DNA of 64,000 bases from Brienomyrus brachyistius (taxonomy: Eukaryota; Chordata; Actinopteri; Osteoglossiformes; Mormyridae). Of the stretch, positions 1 to 9,750 are shown piece by piece. The stretch covers positions 19,220,214-19,284,213 of the forward strand of contig NC_064541.1 in assembly GCF_023856365.1 (NCBI RefSeq), written 5' to 3'. The position numbers were made by a program, and so were the translations under genes. The notes beneath the pieces were generated by a model. That model worked only from the letters and a program-made list of their open reading frames with translations. It was not told the DNA's origin and searched no databases. How positions within the stretch are numbered: the first letter of the stretch is position 1; each line of letters starts with the position of its first letter.

Positions 1-480
1 AGTTCTGTCTGCTGGGATCACTGGATACGGATCTTGTCCATATCTGTGTGCACTGAAGAGAAACCGTGTTTCACAGAGATCCTGACCATGGTCTGGGCTG
101 CTTGGAATAGCTAAGGTGAGAACATCTGACCAAAAGTTGCTTTCAGCAGTTCTGTCGTGTCCCATCCACAGCACCAGTAACAAGACTTAAACGTAGGTCG
201 CCTAGTTCCAGTCATGCTCTCTTACACGTCGGTGAAGTCCGGATGTTACCTGAGGCATGTAAAATACATGTTTTTCATATCAATCTACAACAATTGATAT
301 TTTCATTTTTTGCCCTTTCCCTGACTGTTCCTTAGCTGCTGTCATATACAATATCTGAAAGGAATTGTTTGGAAAAAAAAAAATTAAATGTATGCTTTTT
401 GTATAAAATCAGTTTTTGACTGTCCTGTTCAGAAAGCAACCTAACTTGTCGTAATTATATTACGATATATTTTCTCCAGC
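1..480. other. satb1 intron, left part, no recognisable element
   Basis: AT-rich DNA with short A and T runs. I see no splice-flanked open frame resembling the first half of the CUT2 domain, which must lie in an exon left of the window. It is intronic by inference from the exon at 2560-2766, which starts in mid-domain. Confidence 0.6.
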
Positions 481-1410
481 CTGTTTTGGGTCTTCCCCGG
501 GGTCTCCTCCCAGTGGGACATGCCCAAAACACTGTCCCAGGGGGGCACCCAGGAGGCATCCTAGATAGATGTGGGAATTTGCCCAACTAGTCTACTTTTG
601 CTCTGTGGGCTTGAAAAGGGCATATGACCGTGTCCCTCCGGTGTCCCTGTGGGGGGTGCTTCAGGAGTATGGGGTACATGGTCCATCAGGGAACGGATTA
701 CGGACCGGGCCAGCGGGGCCGCTGCCCAGGGGCCCTTGGGGTGCAGGGGGCCCGTGGGGCCCCTAGCCCAAAACAATTTGCAACGCTTATCAACAATGTA
801 TTTTCGTTTGTCTATTTTAGAGGGCCTACATTCTTTGATCCTCTGCCTACAAGGGCCCCTGACCCTATAGGGAGGGCGTTTGGCTGCCAAGGGCCCTTGA
901 ATTGTGGTGGTTGTGGTGCTGGTGCTGGTGCTGGTGGTGGTGGGGGGGGCCTCGCGAACGTTTTGCCCAGGGGCCCACACAACCCATAATCCCTCCCTGT
1001 GGTCCATTGTTCCCTGTGAGTTTGGTTTGCATCGCCAGCAGTAAGTCAGACTTGTTGCTGGTGGGTGTTGAGCTCTGCCAGGGCTGCCCTTTGTCACCAA
1101 TTCTGTTAACTTTTATGGACAGAATTTCTAGGCGTAGCCAAGTGGCAGAGGGGGTCCGGTTCGGGGCCTCAGCATCGCGTCCTTTTTGCAGATGACGTCG
1201 TCCTGTCGCTGTCATCAGCCGGTGACCTGCAGCCTGCACTGGGGCGGTTTGCCGCTGAGTGTGAGGGGGCCGGGGTGAAGACCACTGCCTCCAAATCTGA
1301 GGCCATGGTTCTCAGCCGGAAAAGGATGGAATGCTCTCCTGCCTCGGCGGAGGAGTGTCTCAGGGTTTTGTTCACAAGTGAGGGGAAAAAGGAGCATTTA
1401 CAGACGGATA
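481..1410 (+). mobile_element. Broken LINE (non-LTR retrotransposon) reverse-transcriptase remnant
   Basis: Translation in shifting + frames gives pieces of a fish LINE reverse transcriptase: LKRAYDRVP near 611-640, QGCPLSPIL near 1078-1105, MDRISRRSQVAEGVRF near 1116-1165, the catalytic FADD box near 1186-1197, and SKSEAMVLSRK near 1290-1325. At least two frame changes and stop codons separate them, so it cannot encode a working enzyme. A GGGCCC-rich stretch (about 740-1020) sits between the palm-domain pieces and does not look like LINE sequence. The 481-565 segment resembles another part of the same fish LINE family that I recall lying downstream of the reverse transcriptase, so the copy may be rearranged or composite. 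It lies in a satb1 intron. The clade is not assigned. Confidence 0.8.
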
Positions 1411-2265
1411 CGAAAGACATTGCTAGTTATCCTATTAATGTGTTAGCAGTCTGGATCATTAGCAGCTGTCTAACTCAACCGACGTTACTAGTGTAGCTGT
1501 GCTTACATTCTAAGGCTTGCATAGATTTTTAATTATATTTATAGATTGGTTCTGAACTTCTGCATGTGTGCTTAATTCAGCCAGGTCATTGTTGTGTGAG
1601 TTTGGATTAACCGTGTTAATAGGAGGTTGAAACAACTGAGCGTCTCTGTTCTGGATCCACCGGAACCAACATCAGTCAGGAGAAATTCAAATCCCTCTAC
1701 ATGCAAATTAAAAAGCCCACAGTAAACATGGCAGAGAAACAAGGTGGGCCGGCTCTCTTTATATGCCCCCCCCCCCACCCTATCTCAGGTTTGATGTGGG
1801 TTTTTGGGGGAAGCTGGAATTGAGGGGGGCAGCAGAAATGCTGAGTTATCTCCGGCGTGCAGTGCGGCCACGTGACTCTGGGCCTGGCACTCGTTCGTGG
1901 TCCAGTGCCGTCTCACGGTAATCCGGCAGAACCGAGACATGTGTCGCCACACTTCGGATGTGGGATCACTGTGCGGTGGGCAGCAAAGGGGTTCCGCTTT
2001 GGATTTGGGCTTGCACGCCCTGTGCCATCCCTGTGGAATGTTCTTGAATTTGGTTCATCTCCACCCCACCCCCCCCACTGCAGAACTGGTGCTGAAATCT
2101 TAGAGCCAAGCTCAGCTAGCAGTCTGAGAACATGCGCGTGTATAAACTCCTGTTTGGAGACCTGACTGATTAATGCACTCTGACCATGATCACAGGTCAC
2201 ACTCAGTCTTTATCGAAGCTGGTCCATTATCACGGGGGGTGGGGGGAGATGGGCGACCAGTCGAC

Positions 2266-2267
<2 letters not shown>
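1411..2267. other. satb1 intron, no gene seen
   Basis: Contains C-rich patches (C11 at 1766-1776, another near 2065-2075) and moderately GC-rich DNA. Open frames here lack codon-level or domain signal. No regulatory call is supported. Confidence 0.5.

Positions 2268-2300
<33 letters not shown>
2268..2300. repeat. T33 homopolymer
   Basis: An uninterrupted run of 33 T. On the - strand this is a poly(A) tract, as left by a retroposed transcript, but no recognisable parent sequence or target-site duplication was found. Directly followed by a pyrimidine-rich stretch with CATC repeats (2334-2352). Confidence 0.9.
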
Positions 2301-2302
<2 letters not shown>

Positions 2303-2414
2303 TCCTCTCCTCTGTTGTCTTCTGCCTTTCCCTCATCCATCCATCCATCCTTCCATTCCACCCTTTTCCATGCACCGTTCTGTATAAACGATGTGACGGA
2401 TTGCTGCACAGTCC

Positions 2415-2480
2415 TGTCAGGCTCCATGGGATGACTCTGCTGTGAAAGGCGCTATATAAAAGTGAATTGAATCGAACGTA
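2415..2480 (+). mobile_element. Dispersed-repeat 3' tail fragment
   Basis: The segment around 2446-2475 reads AAAGGCGCTATATAAA followed by GTGAATTGAAT. This motif recurs at the 3' ends of many fish retroposon fragments (recalled, not searched). The body of the element is not recognisable. It lies about 85 bp before a satb1 splice acceptor. Confidence 0.4.
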
Positions 2481-2559
2481 AAATGCTTAGTTGCCGCTGC
2501 GGCATCATCGCTGGAGATAGTGAGGACTGAGGAAGGTCATGTTTGCCCCTGCACCCTAG

Positions 2560-2766
2560 GGCTGGCTGTGTGAGCTGCTGCGGTGGAAGGAAGACCCGTC
2601 CCCAGAGAACCGGACCCTGTGGGAGAACCTGTCGATGATCCGCCGCTTCCTGAGCTTGCCACAGGCGGAGCGCGACGCCATCTACGAGCAGGAGAGCAAC
2701 GTGGGCCAGCAGCATCACGTCGACCGGCCTTCCCACATATTACACGTACCTTCAGAACCCCTGCAG
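2560..2766 (+). CDS. satb1: satb1 penultimate coding exon: second half of CUT2 domain
   Basis: SATB1 is a nuclear matrix-associated protein that binds AT-rich base-unpairing regions and loops chromatin; its CUT domains and homeodomain contact DNA. This exon is exactly 69 codons, phase 0 at both ends, flanked by a pyrimidine-rich acceptor ending in CAG-like TAG (2557-2559) and a GT donor at 2767. It starts [19 protein letters not shown], continues through [20 protein letters not shown], and ends HVPSEPLQ. These match the last CUT2 helices of vertebrate SATB1 and its short linker. SATB1 rather than SATB2 is indicated by [25 protein letters not shown] and by HVPSEPLQ (SATB1 HVPAEQIQ), where SATB2 has KENPSPENR and a different linker. 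The comparison is from memory. A histidine run seen in mammals is replaced by GQQHHVDR. Earlier exons are outside the window. Confidence 0.95.
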
Positions 2767-3377
2767 GTGACTGGATGCACGCAGTCCACAGAGTCCTCGG
2801 CCTCCTGCGCACATTTCTTACTTCTGTTTACTTTTAACTTTATTAATCTGGATCCAGTCATTCATGTGCTACGGCTCCTGGACCAAGACGGCAGCTCTGC
2901 TGCCTCTGACTGATCCAGGATCTCAGGATCTGAGGCTTATATTTTGAGAACTTCAATTGCTTTTAAAAAATAATTTTAAACATTTTAGCTACAGTAAAGT
3001 TTACAATAGTAGCGTTCCCTCGTCCCCGTACGTGTGCAGACTTGGAAAACACATTGGTGTCATTTGTACTTCGGTTCCCTGAATTGAATGCAGATGCAGA
3101 GGGAGCTGTGACTCCACAGCTATACTAGCTTAGGGATTCTTCATGGGGGCGCAGTGCTGCTCTTCTCAGGGTTTCAGCTGCACTTCATTGTTCCTGCACA
3201 GTGTGTTGTGTTCAATCTGATATGACACAACCCAGCAGAATAATTACATTGTTAACAGAAAAGAACATGATAGGATTATCGCACTGTCTGTGACTGGCAG
3301 CCATCTACAGATAGGATTTTGTATACATGCTTAGTTTGGATTTTTTCTACGTCATATGAACGGGCAGTAAAAAAAAA

Positions 3378-3430
<53 letters not shown>

Positions 3431-3724
3431 AAATCAACAGGCTAAGAATTTCGAGGTCTTCATTCTAAACGTAAATGCCTGCCATAAACATTTTGGCAGT
3501 ACAGAGGCCACCACTCGGGGATTGATTAGTCATGCTTTCTTGTTCAACTCTCGACTATCGTCATAGCGATGATAGTATCTGGGTAATTCCAGCCCTGGAC
3601 GATGGTACATGGCTGTATTATGGAGAAAGTGCCAGGAACACAGCAGTTGGAAACAGGAAAGTTAATCTGATGTTTTATGCGTCTAAATGCCCCCCCCCCT
3701 CCCCCATCTGTTTTCTTGTTGCAG
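2767..3724 (+). other. satb1: satb1 last intron (958 bp)
   Basis: Bounded by donor GTGACT at 2767 and acceptor TTGTTGCAG ending at 3724. It contains an A/TA tract and a long (TG)n microsatellite at 3387-3429, and a C10 run (3690-3699) that forms part of the polypyrimidine tract before the acceptor. Length variation of that C run could affect splicing of the last exon; this is inference. Confidence 0.9.
3387..3429. repeat. (TG)n microsatellite in satb1 last intron
   Basis: About 21 TG units preceded by a short (TA)n at 3379-3386. Alternating purine-pyrimidine DNA of this length can adopt Z-form. It lies 295 bp before the acceptor. Confidence 0.95.
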
Positions 3725-4246
3725 TCTCAGCCCCATCCACAGCCTCAGCACCAGACCCACTTGTCACAGCACAGCCCCCCCCAGCCCCCGCTGTCCCAGC
3801 AGCCCTTGCAGCAGCCGACGGGGCCTCGTCTGCCGCCACGGCAGCCGTCCACTGCCTTACCGGCCGAATCGGAGGATGACGCCCGCAGCAAAGCCCAGCC
3901 CGCGGGCAAGATCTCGTTGGAAGCCTTGGGCATTCTGCAGAGCTTCATCCAGGACGTGGGCCTGTACCCAGACGACGAGGCCATCCACACGCTCTCTGCC
4001 CAGCTGGATCTGCCCAAGCACACCATCATTAAGTTCTTCCAGAACCAGCGCTTTTACATCAACCATCAAGGTAAGCTGAAGGATCAAGCCGGCTTTGAGG
4101 AGGACCTGGCAGACTTCAGGGAGGGCGAGTTGCTGAAGGACCTGAACGAGAACGCGCAGACCAACAGCACGGTTTTCTCAATCAAGATCGAGGAGCACCT
4201 GTCGGCCGACATTCACTCGGAGTCCGACCATGACTCCAAAGAGTAG
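3725..4246 (+). CDS. satb1: satb1 last coding exon: Pro/Gln linker, homeodomain, C-terminus
   Basis: The exon starts after AG at 3723-3724 and reads 173 codons plus TAG (4244-4246), phase 0, joining the 69 codons of the previous exon for 242 C-terminal residues. Residues 1-42 of the exon form a Pro/Gln/His linker ending GPRLPPRQP, a SATB1 signature. Residues 57-117 (about 3893-4075) are the SATB homeodomain, with [38 protein letters not shown] and the SATB-typical FFQNQR replacing WFQNRR. The acidic tail carries [12 protein letters not shown] and [14 protein letters not shown] keeps the psi-K-x-E form of the known SATB1 SUMO site. This tail is SATB1-like and unlike SATB2. Two oddities: no long polyglutamine run as in mammals, and an arm KAQPAGKIS where mammalian SATB1 has KTRPRTKIS. 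It could be one of two teleost paralogues (satb1a or satb1b); I cannot tell which. Confidence 0.96.
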   Translation, partial: SQPHPQPQHQTHLSQHSPPQPPLSQQPLQQPTGPRLPPRQPSTALPAESEDDARSKAQPAGKISLEALGILQSFIQDVGLYPDDEAIHTLSAQLDLPKHTIIKFFQNQRFYINHQGKLKDQAGFEEDLADFREGELLKDLNENAQTNSTVFSIKIEEHLSADIHSESDHDSKE

Positions 4247-4266
4247 CCCTCCCTGCGTTTGCTACT

Positions 4267-4305
4267 GTAATACTATTTAAATAGACTTTAAAATGATAGT
4301 ATTAC
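4267..4305 (+). promoter_or_regulatory. Perfect 10-bp hairpin just after the satb1 stop codon
   Basis: GTAATACTAT (4267-4276) is matched by its exact reverse complement ATAGTATTAC (4296-4305), leaving a 19-nt AU-rich loop. It sits 21 nt downstream of the stop codon, so it would be in the mRNA. It could be a stability or protein-binding element, or chance in AT-rich DNA. Confidence 0.5.
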
Positions 4306-5538
4306 TCCTGATTTCCTTTTCAATTTGTAAACCATGTATTATTAACTGTAAAAAGGAAATGGATGCATCATTTATGAACTTGCACAAAAAAAAAATATGG
4401 ATGTTACCGTGGATATTTGCAGATTGCACTTGACGTGCATCGTTTTTACACTGATTTTGAGCTACTGATAAAAGTCGATAGAGTTTGATAGATTTTGATA
4501 GATGTTTATGTTATGTGGTGTTCACTGGAATTCACAAGCGTACAGTGCGGCTGAAGACAAGGCCTTAACGTGGAGGCTTGGGTGCCTGCTGCAGTGACAT
4601 TATTCTCTCTAGGTAAAAAGAAAAAAATAATAATAATAATAAAAGCTGAAACTTGATTATAGGTCAGACAAACTGTTAATGGTCCGAAAAGCGAAGAGTC
4701 TTGGAAGTGTAGCTAGCTCGATTCTTCAACATTCGTTAATGAGAAGTATGTGTCCGTGTGTGTGTTTTGTGTATGCACAAACACACAAACACAATTATAT
4801 ATATAATATATATATATAACATTAAAATATACTTTACCAATAGACATATTAATTGTAAAAAGATAGTTTTAAAAAACTATGCCAACAAATGCCTTGTATT
4901 ATATGGCACTGCCGATGTTCAATTATTTTGCAAAAAGTTTGTCACTGTAACTTACTGAATCTCCACACGATTTAAAATGTGAAACAACCTCTGTTTTGTC
5001 GTCCTATTTATTTTGCAGATTCTGATGTAATTACTTTTTTTGGAAGGTTCTGTTACGTAAAGCTTTTCATTTTCCATTTTATCCTTTTTCTATTTATAAT
5101 TGTAATTTTGATGGGCAGTTTATCTGAAGTGTCTTAAACGTTTTAAATGGAAAATGTGCTTTAACGGTTGCCTATTAAAAAGTGCTGTATGTCAAGCAAC
5201 ACATGCTACAAGCTTCACAATGGTTGTATGCAATTTTTACTATCATGCAAATAAGCTTAGGTAAATACTAACCTATAGAACACCTTAGAGAAAGAAAAAA
5301 AACATATGCAATTTATGTGAAAATCAATGTCTGCAATGTGTCTTCCTTTGGTTAACGATCCGATTTGAAGCTATTCCTGTATAAATATTCTGTATAAAAA
5401 AAGACGTGTTTCTTTTTTATGAGTTTATTGCAATGAGAACACCGGTTATTTTGTTACAACTAACTGTTTTATAAGTGTTCCTCTGTTCTCTTAATCCAGA
5501 AATGTTCTAACTAGGAGTGGTTGATTGTTAATGACACA

Positions 5539-5544
5539 ATTAAA
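5539..5544 (+). terminator. satb1: Probable satb1 polyadenylation signal ATTAAA
   Basis: ATTAAA followed within about 20-40 nt by a GT-rich region (GGTTTAGTGTGGTTTGTTTG) that fits a downstream cleavage-stimulation element. Chosen over earlier AATAAA (4638) because of this downstream element; both may be used. Confidence 0.5.
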
Positions 5545-5560
5545 CTGTTTGTATTGTACT

Positions 5561-6957
5561 GGGGGTTTAGTGTGGTTTGTTTGAAACTCTGAACACTTTA
5601 TGGTTCACCTCTCCACAGTAGCCCCATCCAGTCCTAATATTAATATTTTGGAGATTACTTTTTTGAAGCATGTCCCCTATGAAGTCAGTGTAACACGGGA
5701 GGAGCCTTCAGTCCTGGGGAAAGATAAAAACAGCCAGGCTTAACTAGCAGGATAATGTAATATAACTTTCAACATGCAGTTTTGTACTTTATTTTTAAAG
5801 GCTGAACCATTGCTCTTAAATCTGTCTGGGTTCAGAGTGGATGGTTCAGTTAGTTTTGGGTTCATACTCCATGTTCACCGTTGTGCTTAATACTCAAAAA
5901 GCATTTTAGATGTTTGACAAAACCTTTAGATTTTTCAGTAAAAATGAAATGGAATTAAAAATGTGGTTCACGCATCTATCTTTTTACCCACACAAAAGGG
6001 AGAACACAGAACACACACAGGGCAGCAGATTTGGGATTCAAACCCCTTACACTGCAGGGTCATTTCACATACTGGTCAGAAGAAAGATACTTATGTAATT
6101 TTTGTCAAATCCAGAACTTTTCAATCAGCCAGTGACTAAGACGGAAACTGACTATAATATTTAGTTCTGCACTATAGTACTAAAACTGTAACCACTGAAG
6201 ACTTTGAACACCGAACATTTTTATTGGTCCTGTATTGGCTTTACTTGCCTCCTCTCTAATAAACAGACCTTTGCATTTAAATTATTAAATTGCCCCCCCC
6301 CTCCCACCCACAACACGGAGCCCTTGCTCGTGCCTTGAAGTCACTCACTGATTTCTGACCCGATGAATGGGAAACACTGATTGCCATGAACCCGCTGCTT
6401 AGTAATTAGCAATATTAAATAACTCAGATTAATTTTTACAGGAGTGTTGGCCTCCAGGCTGCAGCCACGATTTAGATTAATTTGTAAACACCGAAATTGA
6501 AATAAATGTAAGAAAAGCACATCACACTATACGAAATACCACACAACCCGACTATAATAATTTGGGAAAAAAAGGCTTCTATTCATGGATAAGTGTGAGG
6601 CATACAAAAGAAAACGTTTAGTCACCAAAGCACACAAATCATTCACGCTCCACTTGTTTTTCCCTCTATCTGACATTTGGCACTGCACAACTTTTCCTGT
6701 GTTACAAGATTATTTTTCTGACAGCCTTTTGTTTGGAGTCAAACTCCAGTTAAGGAGATGAAAGCATAAAATCAGTGTTTTGAAGGTAGAAATCCACATG
6801 AAAAATAACAGTAAGGGCCTGACTGCTGCTGAGACGAGCCCCGAGCCGGGGATGTCCTGCCCATGTGACGCGGCACGTTTACCTTTCCTCTGTGTTTACA
6901 CCAGCAGCCCCTGGGACTGCACAGTAAATCAGACAGGAGATGCACCAGAAAGACTAA
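5561..6957. other. Intergenic DNA after satb1
   Basis: Mostly single-copy AT-rich sequence with a C10-rich patch (6293-6305) and one probable SINE relic (5985-6070). No exon-like frame with domain content was found. An alternative late poly(A) signal lies at 6258-6263, so the transcript may extend into this block. Confidence 0.5.
5985..6070 (-). mobile_element. Possible SINE head relic
   Basis: GGGAGAACACAGAAC followed by GGGATTCAAACCCC resembles the reverse-oriented head of the tRNA-derived SINE seen complete at 56301-56660, including a decayed B-box. Too short and diverged to be certain. Confidence 0.3.
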
Positions 6958-7275
6958 TAAAGTTATGCGAATGATAGCGATCTCAGCCGAATCGCTCTCT
7001 CTAAATCGGGCTCTTCTCCCTCTCCTGCCGGGCCATTTGGCAACTTAAACACTTTAACTGTTTTCCAATCTGGAAGAGCAGGAGCAAAAGGGGGAGTGTG
7101 GGAATTAATACCATAAATCGCTGTGGAACCTCACTTTCCTCAGTCTTTGCTTTTCTCTTCACAGTTTTCAAGCGAAAAGATTAGATCTGAGAGGCTCATG
7201 GGTATTGATGCATCTTATTAGCAACCCTGCACATACATGAATATGCATGCAGAGCGGATGGGGGAAAACAGAGAC
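6958..7275. promoter_or_regulatory. Candidate conserved non-coding element
   Basis: Repeat-free block with balanced composition, an octamer-like ATATGCATG near 7241-7251, and CTTATTAGCAA. It resembles developmental enhancers in texture only; conservation cannot be tested here. Confidence 0.25.
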
Positions 7276-9494
7276 AAGACTATGTATTATCGTGATTTTT
7301 TTAATTGTTATGGCTCTGTGTTGATTTTGTCTTCTAACTTATATGAGTTATCCTTCATGGCAAAATGCAAGCTTACGGTGTTTGTTTTACTCTGTGTTAC
7401 GGGGGGGTTCCGCTGACACAACTGAGCAGGGGCGAGAAAAGTTTGATTAACTGCAGGAAATCTGTGTGCATGTGATTGTGCGTGACGATCTGCACGGGAC
7501 ACCACTGTCAGTTTACCGAAAATACCCTGACATTCATGCAATCTGTTGATAAACCAGAACAATCACGCCAGTACTTTTCCCAGTTGTATTTATTGGAAGA
7601 TTATGAGGTGGATGGGTAATCCAGTGGAAGAAATGGACTGATCAGTGACCTAAGTTTGTCAAGTTTATCCTTTGCAACCAACGGTACGAAAATGTACCCC
7701 CGTTCCAGAGATGCATTAACACTCTCAGAGGTCCCTCAGTGGTTTGACTTGTCAGAGAGCTGACGTTTTAATAATTGTTAGGGAGGGAATTTAAAAATAA
7801 AAATAAATAAATATGTACATAAAAGTTAGGGGGAGATCAGTCTCATAGTCTGTATTAAACTAAAAAAAAACGTTGGGTGGGGGGGGGGGGAATCAGTTTT
7901 ATAGTCTAGATTAATGTGTATTTCAGTCTGAAAGTGAAAATACTGAACAAGCCTCTTCTCGTATTGATTCGAAACTGGACACAGTATTTTATTTTTCAAT
8001 ATAGGATGAATCCCATAAAATACAGGATCGGTGGTATCTCTAGGTTTAAAATTTAGCTGAGGCCCCTGGACTTCAGCCGCACGATTCGCCACTGAAGTAT
8101 ATGTATGTACTTTTTACAGGAAAAATGATTTGAATGCACAACCAAAATACTTCAACAAAGTTGTGCTGACAAAGTTACGCTCGCATTGTAAAATGCCGTC
8201 AGAATACGAGCCCTCACCACAGCCGCGGACATGCTGCGCTTTTAACGGGCACGTTTTGTCCGTTTCGCTCCGTGGGAAGAGCGGGAGCCGGAGGTTTCGG
8301 GGCTCTGTGTGCTGTTGGCATGTGTGGTTTCTCATCTCACCATGGCTGCGGCCGCAGAGGAGTAAAACAATACTGTTTGGGGATCCCTGACCTGTGTGCT
8401 GGCAGCGTCCGCCTTTACAGTCTGAGACCTGCCAAGATTTTAACAGATTCATTACATTATTTAAACAGCTGCAACTATAGGCGAGCTTTCGCCTCTTACA
8501 AAGAAACGCAGAAATTTGCAAACAGGGCCCATTGTATCAGTTTGTGTTTGTTATGTTTGGGTATTTTATTATGACATATGAGCTTCAGGGTTCCCACAGC
8601 GCTCTATTGCACGAGAACCCAAACCCCCAGTGCGCAGAACCAGCTTGGGTCCATGGGGAGCATTCCACCGGGGCACAGAACATGGGGGGGGGGGGCTTAA
8701 GGAGCAGAGGTTGGTTAATTTCCCAGAAATGAACCATTTATTTCTAAGCCACATATTTATAACCCCTTTCATGTTTGCATCTGGCAAAAAAGGCAAATCT
8801 ATCCCATCATTCAATGTAACCGTCCCCACCCTCAACCCCACCCCCCTGACCGACAAATTTTACAGGTTTGTGCCCAACATATACTGGTCTGCTGTCAATT
8901 TGGGAACCCCGACTGTACCGGGTACATGGTTATGAATAGATGGAATATCATTAAGGAGTGCAGTGTATACATGCTCGGGGGGGTCAAAGCGTAACAGAAT
9001 GCTTTAATTGCCGCAGCACACGCCAGGTACAGGGGGGCATTCAGTAAGAATCTCTGGGTGATGCTAGACCATAGATCTTCCGAATGACTTTTATGAAACA
9101 CTAGCGGCATGTTAAACATCCCAGATCAGAAGCACAAAAGGACCACAGCACCACAATCACAGCTGCCAGGGGTCTTGGGTGGACGGTAAGTAAAAGGGGG
9201 GGGCATTGGAGGTGGGCTGACGTTTATTAATTGCTGTGAGTGTCTTACCTCACATGTCCACGAGGTGAAATCGGCGCCACATCAAACGCAGCGTAACTGA
9301 TCATTTATTTTTTGGAATGGAAATCTTACCACACGTGTCTTTAACACATTTTTTTTTATTCCAACACTTCAGTAATTTTTCCCCTTTTTTTCTCAAAAGT
9401 TTTTAATACTTAATACTTATGCAACAGCCTGCATTCTATCTCATGCCTAATATTTGAAAAAAAATATTATTTTTGAAAAGCAGCTGGTTAGATT
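7276..9494. other. Intergenic DNA with G-tracts
   Basis: Single-copy DNA with G12 runs at 7879-7890 and 8684-8695 and a CpG-rich patch around 8170-8350. Open frames on both strands here lack domain similarity. No gene supported. Confidence 0.5.
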
Positions 9495-9510
9495 GGGGGG
9501 GGGGGGGGGG
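9495..9510. repeat. G16 homopolymer
   Basis: Sixteen consecutive G directly before a SINE head (GTTAGCACTATTACC), where the intact SINE has its own GC-rich 5' end. Confidence 0.95.
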
Positions 9511-9511
9511 T

Positions 9512-9750
9512 TAGCACTATTACCTCTCATGCCCAGGACCAGGGTTCAAGTCTCCAGCATGGCTCCCAGTGTGCAGAGTTTGCATGCCTGCTGTCATCAC
9601 AGAAATTCCTGCCTGTGATCCAAAGCTTAGCTGGAGTTACCAAATGGCCCACAGGTGTGGGTGGTGTTGGGCCCCTTCTGCTACAGGCTCTACCCCACAC
9701 ATCCCTGCACAGGGCAAGCCGGTGCAGAATCTGGATGAAGTTAAGTAGAT
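9512..9750 (+). mobile_element. Old tRNA-derived SINE copy
   Basis: Begins TTAGCACTATTACCTC (A-box region), then AGGGTTCAAGTCTCC (B-box), GAGTTTGCATGCCTG, and the tail motif GGGCAAGCCGGTGCAGAATCTGGATGA. The order matches the intact copy at 56301-56660 read on its coding strand. Heavily mutated, so old. Confidence 0.55.

Larger units (their letters stand above)
4247..5560 (+). other. satb1: satb1 3' UTR (end inferred)
   Basis: AT-rich DNA directly after the stop, free of recognisable mobile elements, with U-rich and AUUUA-like stretches. Candidate poly(A) signals are AATAAA at 4638-4643, ATTAAA at 5174-5179 and ATTAAA at 5539-5544. The last is followed at a suitable distance by a GT-rich stretch (5560-5582), which makes it the best guess for the main end. 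Another AATAAA lies at 6258-6263. The region includes (TA)n near 4796-4818 and a TTGATAGAT near-tandem repeat at 4472-4504. Confidence 0.65.

Noticed and set aside
561..1239. Long - strand frames opposite the LINE
   Set aside because: Shadows of GC-rich LINE sequence; the + strand carries the reverse-transcriptase motifs.
2560..4246. Assignment to satb2
   Set aside because: The CUT2 linker and the C-terminal tail ([19 protein letters not shown]) fit SATB1; SATB2 ends differently.
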